From CAZVON01 sp964628435 (GTDB lineage: Bacteria; Patescibacteriota; Microgenomatia; Levybacterales; UBA12049): DNA of 23,405 nucleotides. Under the pieces are notes generated by a model. The model searched no databases, had not been told where the DNA came from, and saw only the letters and a list, made by a program, of their open reading frames with translations. Where the stretch lies: NCBI GenBank assembly GCA_964628435.1, contig CAZVON010000018.1:1-23405 (forward strand). The letters are read 5' to 3'. Of the stretch, positions 1 through 6,408 are shown one piece after another. Each line of letters starts with the position of its first letter. Positions within the stretch are counted from its first letter, which is position 1. The position numbers were made by a program, and so were the translations under genes.

Positions 1-330
1 ACATCAGATCCGCAAACACTTCTTATTATCCCTTTTGATGGTTCAATTATCGCAGAGATTCAAAAAGGTATTATGGAAGCAAATACAGGATTAACACCAG
101 TTATAGATGGACACAATATCCGTATTTCTATCCCTCCACTTTCTCAAGAAAGGCGGGAGCAGCTTATTCATCTTATGAAGCAAAAACTTGAGAATGGTCG
201 CATTATGGTTCGGCAGGTTAGACACGAGGCAATGGCCGGCATTAAAAAAAAGCAGCTTTCGGAAGATGATACAAAGCGAATGGAAAAAGCAGTACAAAAC
301 ATAACAGATACCATGATGGAAGAAATAGAT
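1..330 (+). CDS. frr: Ribosome recycling factor (partial: 5' end outside window, 3' end lost in gap)
   Basis: Ribosome recycling factor acts with EF-G to split post-termination ribosomes in the cytoplasm. Frame 1 is open from base 1 and reads LLIIPFDGSIIAEIQKGI, then GLTPVIDGHNIRISIPPL and SQERREQL, then RQVRHEAM. These are the family's hallmark core segments. The visible 110 codons cover the C-terminal part of a protein that is usually about 185 residues. The sequence runs into ten Ns at 331 while still in the last helix (TDTMMEEID), so roughly the last dozen residues and the stop are missing because of the assembly. The upstream part lies outside the window. rseP follows directly. Identification is firm. 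Confidence 0.93.
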
Positions 331-340
331 NNNNNNNNNN
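331..340. other. Assembly gap (10 N) cutting the frr 3' end
   Basis: Ten consecutive Ns form a fixed-size scaffold gap whose true length is unknown. It removes the frr stop codon and probably the -35 region of the rseP promoter. Frames that read through it are not real. Confidence 0.97.
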
Positions 341-344
341 TTTT

Positions 345-361
345 GTGATACAATAATCATC
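345..361 (+). promoter_or_regulatory. Extended -10 promoter element of rseP, predicted leaderless
   Basis: An extended -10 (TGA followed by TACAAT at 349-354) ends 7 nt before the rseP ATG at 362. Transcription would therefore start at or next to the start codon. The -35 region would fall in the N gap and cannot be seen. No Shine-Dalgarno sequence precedes the ATG. Confidence 0.5.
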
Positions 362-1555
362 ATGCTATTAACCTTGCTCATTTTTTTACTTATACTTTCT
401 ATACTTGTTTTAATCCATGAAGCTGGACATTATTTTGTTGCTAAAAAGTTTGGGATTAAAGTAGAGGAGTTTGGTTTTGGTCTTCCTCCGCGTGTACTTG
501 GCATTAAAAGAGGAGAAACAGTATATTCTATTAACTGGTTACCCATTGGTGGTTTTGTGAAACTGTATGGAGAAGACGAGGCTGGGGCGGGAAGAGTGAA
601 AACTAAAAAACAAGAACCAATCACCAAAGACCTCAACCGTGCTTTCTTCGCACGATCAGTTGGACAGAGGGCAGCGGTCGTTGTTGCTGGAGTTGTAATG
701 AATGCGATTTTAGCTAGTATTATTTTTTACCTTTACTTGGTTATTTCGAATTTTAAAGTTGAATTGCCCTTACTAGGGGATCATAAGTTTTTTTTAGTCA
801 ACCAAAAAAATATTTCAGATGTTGTTATTAGTAATATTGCCAAAAACTCTCCAGCAGAAAAAGTAGGAATTCAACCATTCTCAAGAATTATCAGCATAAA
901 TGGACAAGAAATTGAAACGGGTAAAGAATTTGTCCAAATGGTGAGCGAATATAAAGGCAAACAGATTACCATTGTTTGGGAGGACTTAAAAACTAATAAA
1001 AACCATACTGCTATTTTGGTTCCTCGGGTATCACCTCCTAAAAACGAGGGAGCAGTGGGAGTAAGCTTTTTTCCACTTTCCACTGCCGTATTAACGTACG
1101 AAACTCCTGTTCAAAAAGCGCTTTCAGGGGTAAGCCATCCGTTAAATCTCATGTCATACAATTTTGATATTATGGGAAGACTTATCGCCGTTTCTTTTAA
1201 AGAGAAAACAACAGGACCGATTAGTCAAGGAGTATCTGGCCCAGTTGGTATTTATTCTTTGGTTGGTAATATTGTTCAAATTCCAGATCTCAAAGAACGA
1301 ATTCTTCAGATTTTAAATCTTGCTGGAGTTTTGTCTATCTCTCTTGCGTTTTTTAATATTTTGCCGATTCCAGCACTTGATGGAGGAAGACTCTTTTTTA
1401 TACTTATCGAAGGAACGTTTGGTAAAAAAGTAAGTCCAAAAGTAGAAGAATATGCTCATACTATTGGTATGGCAGTATTACTGACTCTCATACTTCTCAT
1501 TACCTTTAAGGATATTACCCAAATATTTTCTGGAAAGTTGCCATTTGGTCCATAA
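362..1555 (+). CDS. rseP: RseP-family site-2 metalloprotease (M50)
   Basis: This is an intramembrane zinc protease that cuts membrane-bound substrates such as anti-sigma factors, or clears signal-peptide remnants. The protein has 397 residues. The first membrane segment carries the zinc motif HEAGH at residues 19-23. It is followed by the M50 segment GFGLPPRVLGIKRG and WLPIGGFVKLYGEDE. A PDZ-like domain (about residues 155-220, with NSPAEKVGIQPFSRIISINGQEI) lies in the middle. The second metal-binding segment, ILPIPALDGGR with D340, lies in a late membrane helix, and a last hydrophobic segment precedes the C-terminus. The ATG at 362 is chosen because the hydrophobic helix begins there and a -10 box lies just upstream. 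The gene follows frr and is followed 4 nt later by pgl. The physiological substrate cannot be told from this sequence. Confidence 0.93.
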   Translation: MLLTLLIFLLILSILVLIHEAGHYFVAKKFGIKVEEFGFGLPPRVLGIKRGETVYSINWLPIGGFVKLYGEDEAGAGRVKTKKQEPITKDLNRAFFARSVGQRAAVVVAGVVMNAILASIIFYLYLVISNFKVELPLLGDHKFFLVNQKNISDVVISNIAKNSPAEKVGIQPFSRIISINGQEIETGKEFVQMVSEYKGKQITIVWEDLKTNKNHTAILVPRVSPPKNEGAVGVSFFPLSTAVLTYETPVQKALSGVSHPLNLMSYNFDIMGRLIAVSFKEKTTGPISQGVSGPVGIYSLVGNIVQIPDLKERILQILNLAGVLSISLAFFNILPIPALDGGRLFFILIEGTFGKKVSPKVEEYAHTIGMAVLLTLILLITFKDITQIFSGKLPFGP

Positions 1556-1559
1556 TTCT

Positions 1560-2291
1560 ATGGATTCTTACAAAATTGCTTCTTATCATGTTCGTTCTGC
1601 GAAAGAGGGTTTTTTGAAAGCAAGGACTTTATTACAGCAAGAACTTAATAGTACAGTTTTGTTGTTGCTTTCCGGAGGCAGAACCCCAAAAGAGTTTTAC
1701 ACAATGTTGGCCGAGGAGAAAAAAAATGAACCAGGAGCTGTTGCGCTCGTTGACGAACGATATGGCACACCAATGCATGCGGATAGCAACGAGAAAATGA
1801 TTACAGATACAGGATTTCTTGCGTATTGTACACTACGGGATATTCCTATTTACTCAATCCTTCAAAGGAATTTAAGTATTCAAGAAACAGCAGAGTCCTA
1901 TAATCAGAAAGTTACATCCCTCTTGCGTCAATTTCAGAGCAGTGTGGCGATAATGGGAATTGGTTTAGATGGGCATACCGCAGGTATTCCGTCTCAAGTT
2001 GAGCGACCAATGGCTTTTGAGTACTATACTTCACAGCTTATTTCATTTTTTAAAGATAGCAAAAGTGTACAAGAGGGTGGATATGGAGAAAGAATTACCC
2101 TGACGTTTGCTGGACTTTCTTATATTCAGAAGTTTATTGTTTTAGTTTTTGGAGACGATAAAAAAAACGCGCTCGAACTTATATTTCGCCACGGCTCTGA
2201 AGAAGAAGTGCCCGCGCGATTCTTTAAACGGCCCAATATTGCTAAAAAGACTCTTTTCATAACTGATCAAAGAGTATATTATTATGAATAA
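1560..2291 (+). CDS. pgl: 6-phosphogluconolactonase (DevB/Pgl family)
   Basis: The enzyme hydrolyses 6-phosphoglucono-1,5-lactone to 6-phosphogluconate, the second step of the oxidative pentose phosphate pathway. The sequence shows the sugar-phosphate-binding loop SGGRTP (residues 38-43 from this ATG), the DERYG segment, and GIGLDGHTAGI with D137 and H139 in the catalytic position of the family. The length, 243 residues, is normal. The frame also has a TTG at 1545 that overlaps rseP. The ATG at 1560, four bases after the rseP stop, is preferred, although no clear ribosome-binding site supports either. The fold is shared with glucosamine-6-phosphate deaminase, but the adjacent zwf makes lactonase the better call. 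A 7-bp-phased repeat begins at the stop codon. Confidence 0.9.
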   Translation: MDSYKIASYHVRSAKEGFLKARTLLQQELNSTVLLLLSGGRTPKEFYTMLAEEKKNEPGAVALVDERYGTPMHADSNEKMITDTGFLAYCTLRDIPIYSILQRNLSIQETAESYNQKVTSLLRQFQSSVAIMGIGLDGHTAGIPSQVERPMAFEYYTSQLISFFKDSKSVQEGGYGERITLTFAGLSYIQKFIVLVFGDDKKNALELIFRHGSEEEVPARFFKRPNIAKKTLFITDQRVYYYE

Positions 2292-2353
2292 AGAATTAAG
2301 AATTATGAGTAAATTTTGAGACCATAATTCGTAATTCATACTTCTTGATTCTT
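2291..2353. repeat. Heptanucleotide-phased inverted repeat between pgl and zwf
   Basis: Nine units of 7 bp can be read in register. The left part has AAGAATT twice, and the right part has AATTCGT, AATTCAT and GATTCTT, near the reverse complement of the left unit. The array can therefore form an imperfect hairpin between the pgl stop and the zwf start. There is no clear T-run, so a terminator role is unproven. Confidence 0.7.
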
Positions 2354-2362
2354 TTATAGAAT

Positions 2363-3675
2363 ATGACTTCTCCTTTTGTGATGGTGATTTTTGGTGGCAC
2401 TGGGGATCTTGCTCGAAATAAGCTTATTCCAAGCCTATTTTCGTTATTTAAGCAACAACAACTTCCAAAACAGTTTTTTATTGTCGGATTTTCTCGAAGA
2501 CAACTTACCGAGAGTGATTTCCGTGCGTATTTTTCTTATCATGTAAACGACGCGGCATGGAGTGCATTTTCCCAGCATCTATACTTTCAAGAGGGACAGT
2601 TTGAGGAAGAACAAGGATATCTTCAGCTTATCGAAAAACTGAATCGTTTTGATTCCCAAATAGGAGCTTGTATTACTCGATTATTTTACCTTGCTACGCC
2701 ACCAGATAATTATGCTACCATTTTAGCCTTTTTATCGGCTACTAAACTTTCGCAAGGTTGTGGACAAGGATCAAATAAATGGACACGGCTTATTGTCGAA
2801 AAACCATTTGGGAAAGACTTAGAGACAGCGCAACAGTTAGATAAGCGATTGTCTGAAATTTTTGAAGAACGGCAAATTTTTCGGGTAGATCACTATTTAG
2901 CAAAAGAAACTGTTCAAAATATGCTTGCGTTTCGCTTTGCCAATGGTATTTTTGATCCGGTATGGAATAAAAATTATATTGATCATGTTCAAATTACATG
3001 GGGAGAGAAAAAAGGGGTTGGGAATAGGGGAAAATTTTTTGATGGAGTAGGACTACTGCGAGATGTTGCCCAGAATCACTTAATGCAACTGGTAGCTACC
3101 GTTACTTTGGAGCAGCCAAAAAGTTTTTCCAGAGAAGATGTGCGTGACCAACGAGTAAAAGCGATTCAATCAATCCGATGTATTGAACCTGAAGATGTAT
3201 CAAACAACGTAGTACGGGCTCAGTATAATGGATATAGAGAAGAAAAAAATGTTGTCTTAAGCTCAGATACCGAAACGTTTGTCGCAATGAAATTTTTTGT
3301 TGATTCAGATCGATTTTCTGGCATCCCTTTTTATCTTCGTGCTGGTAAAAAAGCTCCAAAAGACACGGTTGAGATTTCGATTGTGTTTATTCAGACGTGT
3401 CATATTTTGTTTAAAGAATATGGTTGTCCAGAAATTGGGAATGTATTAACTATTCGTATCCAGCCTGACGAGGGAATTAGTATTCGAGTCATCGCGAAAA
3501 AGCCAGGCACAAAACTTAGCTTAAGTACTGTTGACATGAAGTTTTCCTACGAACATGAGTTTGGGAATAAGGGAACTGATGCGTACGAAAAACTTTTATT
3601 AGATATTTTAGCAGGTGATCAAATGCTTTTTAATAGGTCAGACGAATTAGAAAGTTCATGGGAATTTGTTACAAA
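2363..3675 (+). CDS. zwf: Glucose-6-phosphate 1-dehydrogenase (3' end lost in gap)
   Basis: This enzyme oxidises glucose-6-phosphate to 6-phosphogluconolactone with NAD(P)+ and is the first step of the oxidative pentose phosphate pathway. The Rossmann motif is GGTGDLARNK (residues 11-20). The substrate-binding signature is RVDHYLAKE (174-182), and the catalytic histidine is in RDVAQNH (H239). FYLRAGK follows in the C-terminal domain. The last readable residues (ELESSWEFVT, ending at T437) match the segment about 40-50 residues before the usual end of the family. Ten Ns then interrupt. The open frame beyond the Ns belongs to a different protein, so the apparent 494-residue product is a scaffold artefact. 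It follows pgl closely, and gnd lies about 1.4 kb further on. Confidence 0.93.
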
Positions 3676-3685
3676 NNNNNNNNNN
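3676..3685. other. Assembly gap (10 N) between zwf and the next gene
   Basis: Ten Ns replace the last part of zwf, any intergenic DNA and the first codons of the deoxyribosyltransferase-like gene. The nominal 10 bases happen to keep a frame open across two unrelated genes. The true length is unknown and likely well over 10 bases. Confidence 0.97.
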
Positions 3686-4097
3686 CAGCTCTGCGGCAGC
3701 ATGACGTTTGCCAAGCAGATGAAAGAAGTAAAAAAGAGGCTTGAAAAACAAGGGCATGCTGTAACCATTCCAACTAATACAGATGACCACCTAAAAGATC
3801 CAACCTATGTTGATAATCGAACAAAATTTTCAAGACTGCATAGATAGAGATATTATTCGGGCGAATTTTCAGCTGGTTGCAGATGCGGATGGTATTGTTG
3901 TGCTCAACTATAAAAAAAATGGCATCGATGGATACATTGGTACATCAACGCTTATGGAAATTGGCCTCGCGTACTACCTTAAAAAAAAGATATTCCTTTT
4001 GTATCCAATACCACATTTCAGTTCGGTGCGCTGGGCGCACGAAATTAAAATCATGCAGCCAGTAATATTGCATGGAGATTTTGCATTAGTTATATGA
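3686..4097 (+). pseudogene. Nucleoside 2-deoxyribosyltransferase-like protein, 5' truncated by gap and frame-broken
   Basis: Two overlapping frames together make one protein. The first, from 3686, reads LCGSMTFAKQMKEVKKRLEK and continues to TYVDN. The second, shifted by one, reads EQNFQDCIDRDIIRANFQ and continues through VLNYKKNGIDGYIGTSTLMEIGLAYYLKKKIFLL and WAHEIKIMQPVILHGD to a TGA stop at 4095-4097. This arrangement (LCGSM near the N-terminus, a GYIGxSTxMEIGLA segment, a WAHE tail) matches small nucleoside 2-deoxyribosyltransferase-like proteins that I recall as common in CPR genomes. The break is at about 3818 (one extra base or two missing). It lies only about 130 bases from the assembly gap, so a consensus error is as likely as a real mutation. 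Substrate and activity are unknown. The extreme N-terminus is lost in the gap. Confidence 0.7.
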
Positions 4098-4131
4098 TAT
4101 CTCAGATTTATATCTAATGTATAGTGGTACA

Positions 4132-4146
4132 TAGTGTTATACTTTA
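4132..4146 (+). promoter_or_regulatory. Extended -10 box overlapping a putative operator of the TrpR-like gene
   Basis: The sequence TAGTGTTATACTTTA contains an extended -10 (TGT followed by TATACT at 4138-4143). It recurs as an exact 15-base reverse complement at 4663-4677, just after the regulator's coding end. A motif shared by a regulator's own -10 box and its downstream neighbour's upstream region suggests a self-controlled operator. This is inference. Confidence 0.5.
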
Positions 4147-4156
4147 AGAAGGAAAG

Positions 4157-4672
4157 ATGAAAAGGGTGGAGAAAATGTCCAGAAAAGAGCAAGGGGAAAT
4201 GGTTATAGATTTAGTTCATGCATTTACTAAGCTCCATTCTATTAATGATGTGGCATTATTTGTTCAAGACTTGTTGACCAAAAACGAACTTAAAATTCTT
4301 TCAAAAAGATTAAGAATTGCTAAATTACTCCTAACAGGAATGACATATAAAGAAATAGAACAATCTTTACATGTTAGCCATGGAACGGTTGCAAAAATAG
4401 CGGTATGGTTGGCCGAACGTGGAGATGGGTTTAGAAAAATTATCCAACAACTGCTTGACAATAAAGATATAAATCAATGGAAAGAATTTTCGGAATGGGA
4501 TAGGATAAAAAGGAGATATTCTCTTTATTTCTGGCCTGAACTTTTGCTTGAAGAAATCATAAGGAATGCGAATAGAAAACAAAAAGAACGAATGACCAAT
4601 TTGCTTAATACACTTGATAATAAAAGTAAGCTACATAGACATATCGAAAAAATCTTAAGGCCTAAAGTATAA
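4157..4672 (+). CDS. TrpR/YerC-YecD-family transcriptional repressor
   Basis: The protein is a predicted DNA-binding regulator of the Trp-repressor superfamily. It has 171 residues. The helical TrpR core includes FVQDLLTKNELKILSKRLRIAKLLLTG (about residues 35-61). It is followed by the helix-turn-helix MTYKEIEQSLHVSHGTVAKI (62-81). YerC-like proteins are usually about 100 residues. This one has an extra tail of about 75 residues, rich in charged and aromatic residues, with no recognised domain. The ATG at 4157 follows an AAGG. A second possible start is the ATG at 4175, preceded by GGGTGGAG, which would remove six residues. The tryptophan pocket cannot be assigned, so no ligand is proposed. 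The flanking motif copies at 4132-4146, 4660-4671 and 4686-4697 suggest that it controls itself and the next gene. Confidence 0.82.
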   Translation: MKRVEKMSRKEQGEMVIDLVHAFTKLHSINDVALFVQDLLTKNELKILSKRLRIAKLLLTGMTYKEIEQSLHVSHGTVAKIAVWLAERGDGFRKIIQQLLDNKDINQWKEFSEWDRIKRRYSLYFWPELLLEEIIRNANRKQKERMTNLLNTLDNKSKLHRHIEKILRPKV

Positions 4673-4697
4673 CACTACATAGCGATATACTTTAGGC
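4660..4697. promoter_or_regulatory. Dyad with 12-bp arms between the TrpR-like gene and csaA-like gene
   Basis: Arms 4660-4671 (GCCTAAAGTATA) and 4686-4697 (TATACTTTAGGC) are perfect reverse complements separated by 14 bases. The left arm overlaps the regulator's stop codon. No T-run follows, so this is more like a double operator than a terminator. The core TATACTTTA also occurs at the regulator's own -10 box. Confidence 0.6.
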
Positions 4698-4726
4698 ATA
4701 CATAACATAATTGCGTAATTATAGAT

Positions 4727-5050
4727 ATGAGCATATCGCTTGAGGATTTTTTGAAACTTGAGATAAGAATTGGAACTATAACTGGTGCTGAAAGGGTGGA
4801 AAATGAGGATAAATTGTTCAAGCTTCAGGTTGACCTTGGGGCAGAAAAACGGCAGATCGTTGCTGGAATAGCGCAGTTTTATCCGCCAGAGGAATTAGTT
4901 GGGAAGCAAATTCTAATCCTTGTAAACCTGCAGCCTCGTACGTTCAGAGGGATCGAAAGTCAGGGAATGATGCTGGCTGCGGATCATAATGGAAAACCAG
5001 TATTACTTCATCCGGATAAACAAGTGGAAAATGGAACCGTGATAAAATAA
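4727..5050 (+). CDS. CsaA/Trbp111-type tRNA-binding protein (MetRS beta-like)
   Basis: This is a stand-alone tRNA-binding OB-fold protein of 107 residues. It matches the C-terminal domain of bacterial methionyl-tRNA synthetase, Trbp111 and CsaA. The visible signature is FLKLEIRIGTITGAERVENEDKLFKLQVDLG near the start, then RQIVAGIAQFYPPEELVGK. ILVNLQPRTFRGIESQGMMLAA comes last. These proteins normally dimerise and bind the outside corner of tRNA. It is sometimes annotated as methionyl-tRNA synthetase subunit beta, but no catalytic part is present here. It starts 54 bases after the regulator gene, downstream of the dyad, and ends 6 bases before gnd, with which it is probably co-transcribed. Confidence 0.88.
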   Translation: MSISLEDFLKLEIRIGTITGAERVENEDKLFKLQVDLGAEKRQIVAGIAQFYPPEELVGKQILILVNLQPRTFRGIESQGMMLAADHNGKPVLLHPDKQVENGTVIK

Positions 5051-5056
5051 ATTATC

Positions 5057-5995
5057 ATGAAGTTAGGATTTATTGGTCTTGGAAAAATGGGATCAAGAAT
5101 GGCGTTAAAGCTTCTTGCTGAGGGAAACGAATTGATTGTGTGGAATAGATCTTCAACCCCCGTTGAAGAACTCAGAACTCAAAATGCAAATCTCAAATCT
5201 GCAACTAAAAACTTAAAAGCTTCAGAAACGATTCAAGAATTAGTTCAAGATTTGCATAAACCAAGAATTATATGGTTAATGTTGCCGGCTGGGGAGGCGA
5301 CACAATCGGTTCTCGATGAGGTTTCAAAATATGCTGAGAAAGACGATGTTGTAATTGACGGAGGAAACGCATATTACAAAGATACCGAAAAAAGATTTCA
5401 GGATTTTAAGAAGAATAATATTAGATTTTTAGGAATTGGCGTAAGCGGTGGAATTATTGCAGCAGAAAAAGGTTACCCATTGATGGTAGGTGGCGACAAG
5501 TCAGCGTACGATCATATAAGATCGGTTTTAGATAGTCTTGCCAAACCAAATGGCGGACATGAGTATTTTGGCGAGGGAGGAGTAGGACACTTTATCAAGA
5601 TGGTGCACAATGGCATTGAGTATGGATATATGCAGGCTTTAGGCGAGGGGTTCGGAGTATTAAATAGTTCGCAGTATTCATGTGATCTTCTAAAAGTTGC
5701 AAAGCTTTATCAAAAAGGAACGTTAATATCAGGTTTTATGATAGATAGGACAGTTGATGCGTTAGAAAAAGATCCTATGATGGGACATATCCAGGGAATT
5801 ATCGCAGAATCTGGAGAAGCGCGTTGGACAGTTGAAGAAGCACAAAGACAACACGTGCCAATAGAAATTATTCAAAAGTCACTTGAGTTTAGAAAAAAAT
5901 CTCAAACAGAAAAATCTATTCAAGAATCTTTTGCTGCTAAGCTGGTTGCGGCTCTTCGCCAAGAATTCGGGGGCCATCTTGTAAAGAAGAAGTAG
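5057..5995 (+). CDS. gnd: 6-phosphogluconate dehydrogenase, decarboxylating (short GndA type)
   Basis: The enzyme converts 6-phosphogluconate to ribulose-5-phosphate and CO2, the third step of the oxidative pentose phosphate pathway. The N-terminal dinucleotide motif is GLGKMG (residues 7-12). VSGGIIAAEKGYPLMVGG is the substrate loop, and GHFIKMVHNGIEYGYM carries the catalytic lysine K181 and N185. At 312 residues it belongs to the short, usually NAD-preferring, YqeC/GndA type rather than the 470-residue form. It sits 6 bases after the csaA-like gene. A stretch at about residues 38-54 is longer than I expect for the family and is encoded by a 7-bp-phased repeat. The 3' end overlaps the end of the convergent gene by 59 bases. 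Confidence 0.93.
   Translation: MKLGFIGLGKMGSRMALKLLAEGNELIVWNRSSTPVEELRTQNANLKSATKNLKASETIQELVQDLHKPRIIWLMLPAGEATQSVLDEVSKYAEKDDVVIDGGNAYYKDTEKRFQDFKKNNIRFLGIGVSGGIIAAEKGYPLMVGGDKSAYDHIRSVLDSLAKPNGGHEYFGEGGVGHFIKMVHNGIEYGYMQALGEGFGVLNSSQYSCDLLKVAKLYQKGTLISGFMIDRTVDALEKDPMMGHIQGIIAESGEARWTVEEAQRQHVPIEIIQKSLEFRKKSQTEKSIQESFAAKLVAALRQEFGGHLVKKK
5169..5217 (+). repeat. Heptanucleotide-phased repeat inside gnd
   Basis: Seven degenerate 7-bp units in register (for example AACTCAG, AACTCAA, AATGCAA, ATCTCAA) encode RTQNANLKSATKNLK. This lies in the loop before the LxxPRxxWLMLPAG segment, where other 6PGDHs are shorter by about nine residues from memory. Confidence 0.6.
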
Positions 5996-6329
5996 GATCT
6001 CTTGGCAATCTGCAAACAAGATTTTCCTTTACTAAAATGTCTATTGCGTGTTTTTGTAGAGCTCGATCTAAAAGATGAGGCTGTACGAAGTTAATCCAAT
6101 ACATCATGTAGGTATCTTCATAAGGCACTTGATCTCTGTATGTAGGAAATGCGATAATACGCCGATTTTCCGTTCCCGCTCTTTCCAAAAAGACAGTCCT
6201 ATCTACGTCTGTAATATCTCCACCTGCGATTCGTCTACAGGTATCGATACTTTTCTGTTTTTGATCAAGAATAGCACGTTCAGAATCAATAAATTTCCTA
6301 TATATAGCTAACTCGATTATATTAGTCAT
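5937..6329 (-). CDS. Hypothetical protein (130 aa), unknown
   Basis: I do not recognise this protein. It is read on the reverse strand from an ATG at 6329 and fills the space between gnd and proS, overlapping the gnd 3' end by 59 bases. The composition is that of a normal soluble protein (MTNIIELAIYRKFIDSERAI at the start, aromatic-rich TYMMYWINFVQPH in the middle, a Pro/Gly-rich tail). There is no membrane segment and no catalytic motif that I can name. An extended -10 (TGA TATAAA, hexamer 6347-6342) lies 12 bases upstream of the start and supports expression. The promoter region is shared back-to-back with proS. Confidence 0.6.
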   Translation of the reverse strand: MTNIIELAIYRKFIDSERAILDQKQKSIDTCRRIAGGDITDVDRTVFLERAGTENRRIIAFPTYRDQVPYEDTYMMYWINFVQPHLLDRALQKHAIDILVKENLVCRLPRDPTSSLQDGPRILGEEPQPA

Positions 6330-6373
6330 CTATTTGATCTGTTTATATCATAAATTTTTATCGGATTCAAATA

Positions 6374-6402
6374 TTGTCAAGGCAAGGAAGAGATGATACA
6401 CT
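6374..6402 (+). promoter_or_regulatory. Promoter of proS, predicted leaderless
   Basis: TTGTCA (6374-6379), a 17-base spacer and TACACT (6397-6402) with an upstream TGA form a good extended -10 promoter. The ATG at 6409 is 6 bases after the -10 box, so the mRNA would begin at the start codon. The -35 core TTGTCAA read in reverse gives TTGACA for the divergent gene. Confidence 0.65.
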
Positions 6403-6408
6403 TTGTGT

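Noticed and set aside
3806..3830. Programmed ribosomal frameshift in the deoxyribosyltransferase-like gene
   Set aside because: The needed shift is +1 (or -2) and no classical slippery heptamer with a downstream structure is visible. It is close to a gap, so an indel is simpler.
2363..3847. One long G6PD reading frame of 494 codons
   Set aside because: It crosses ten Ns and its last 53 codons are unlike G6PD but match the next gene's family.
4660..4697. Rho-independent terminator after the TrpR-like gene
   Set aside because: The stem is AT-rich, the loop is 14 bases and no T-run follows. An operator pair explains it better.
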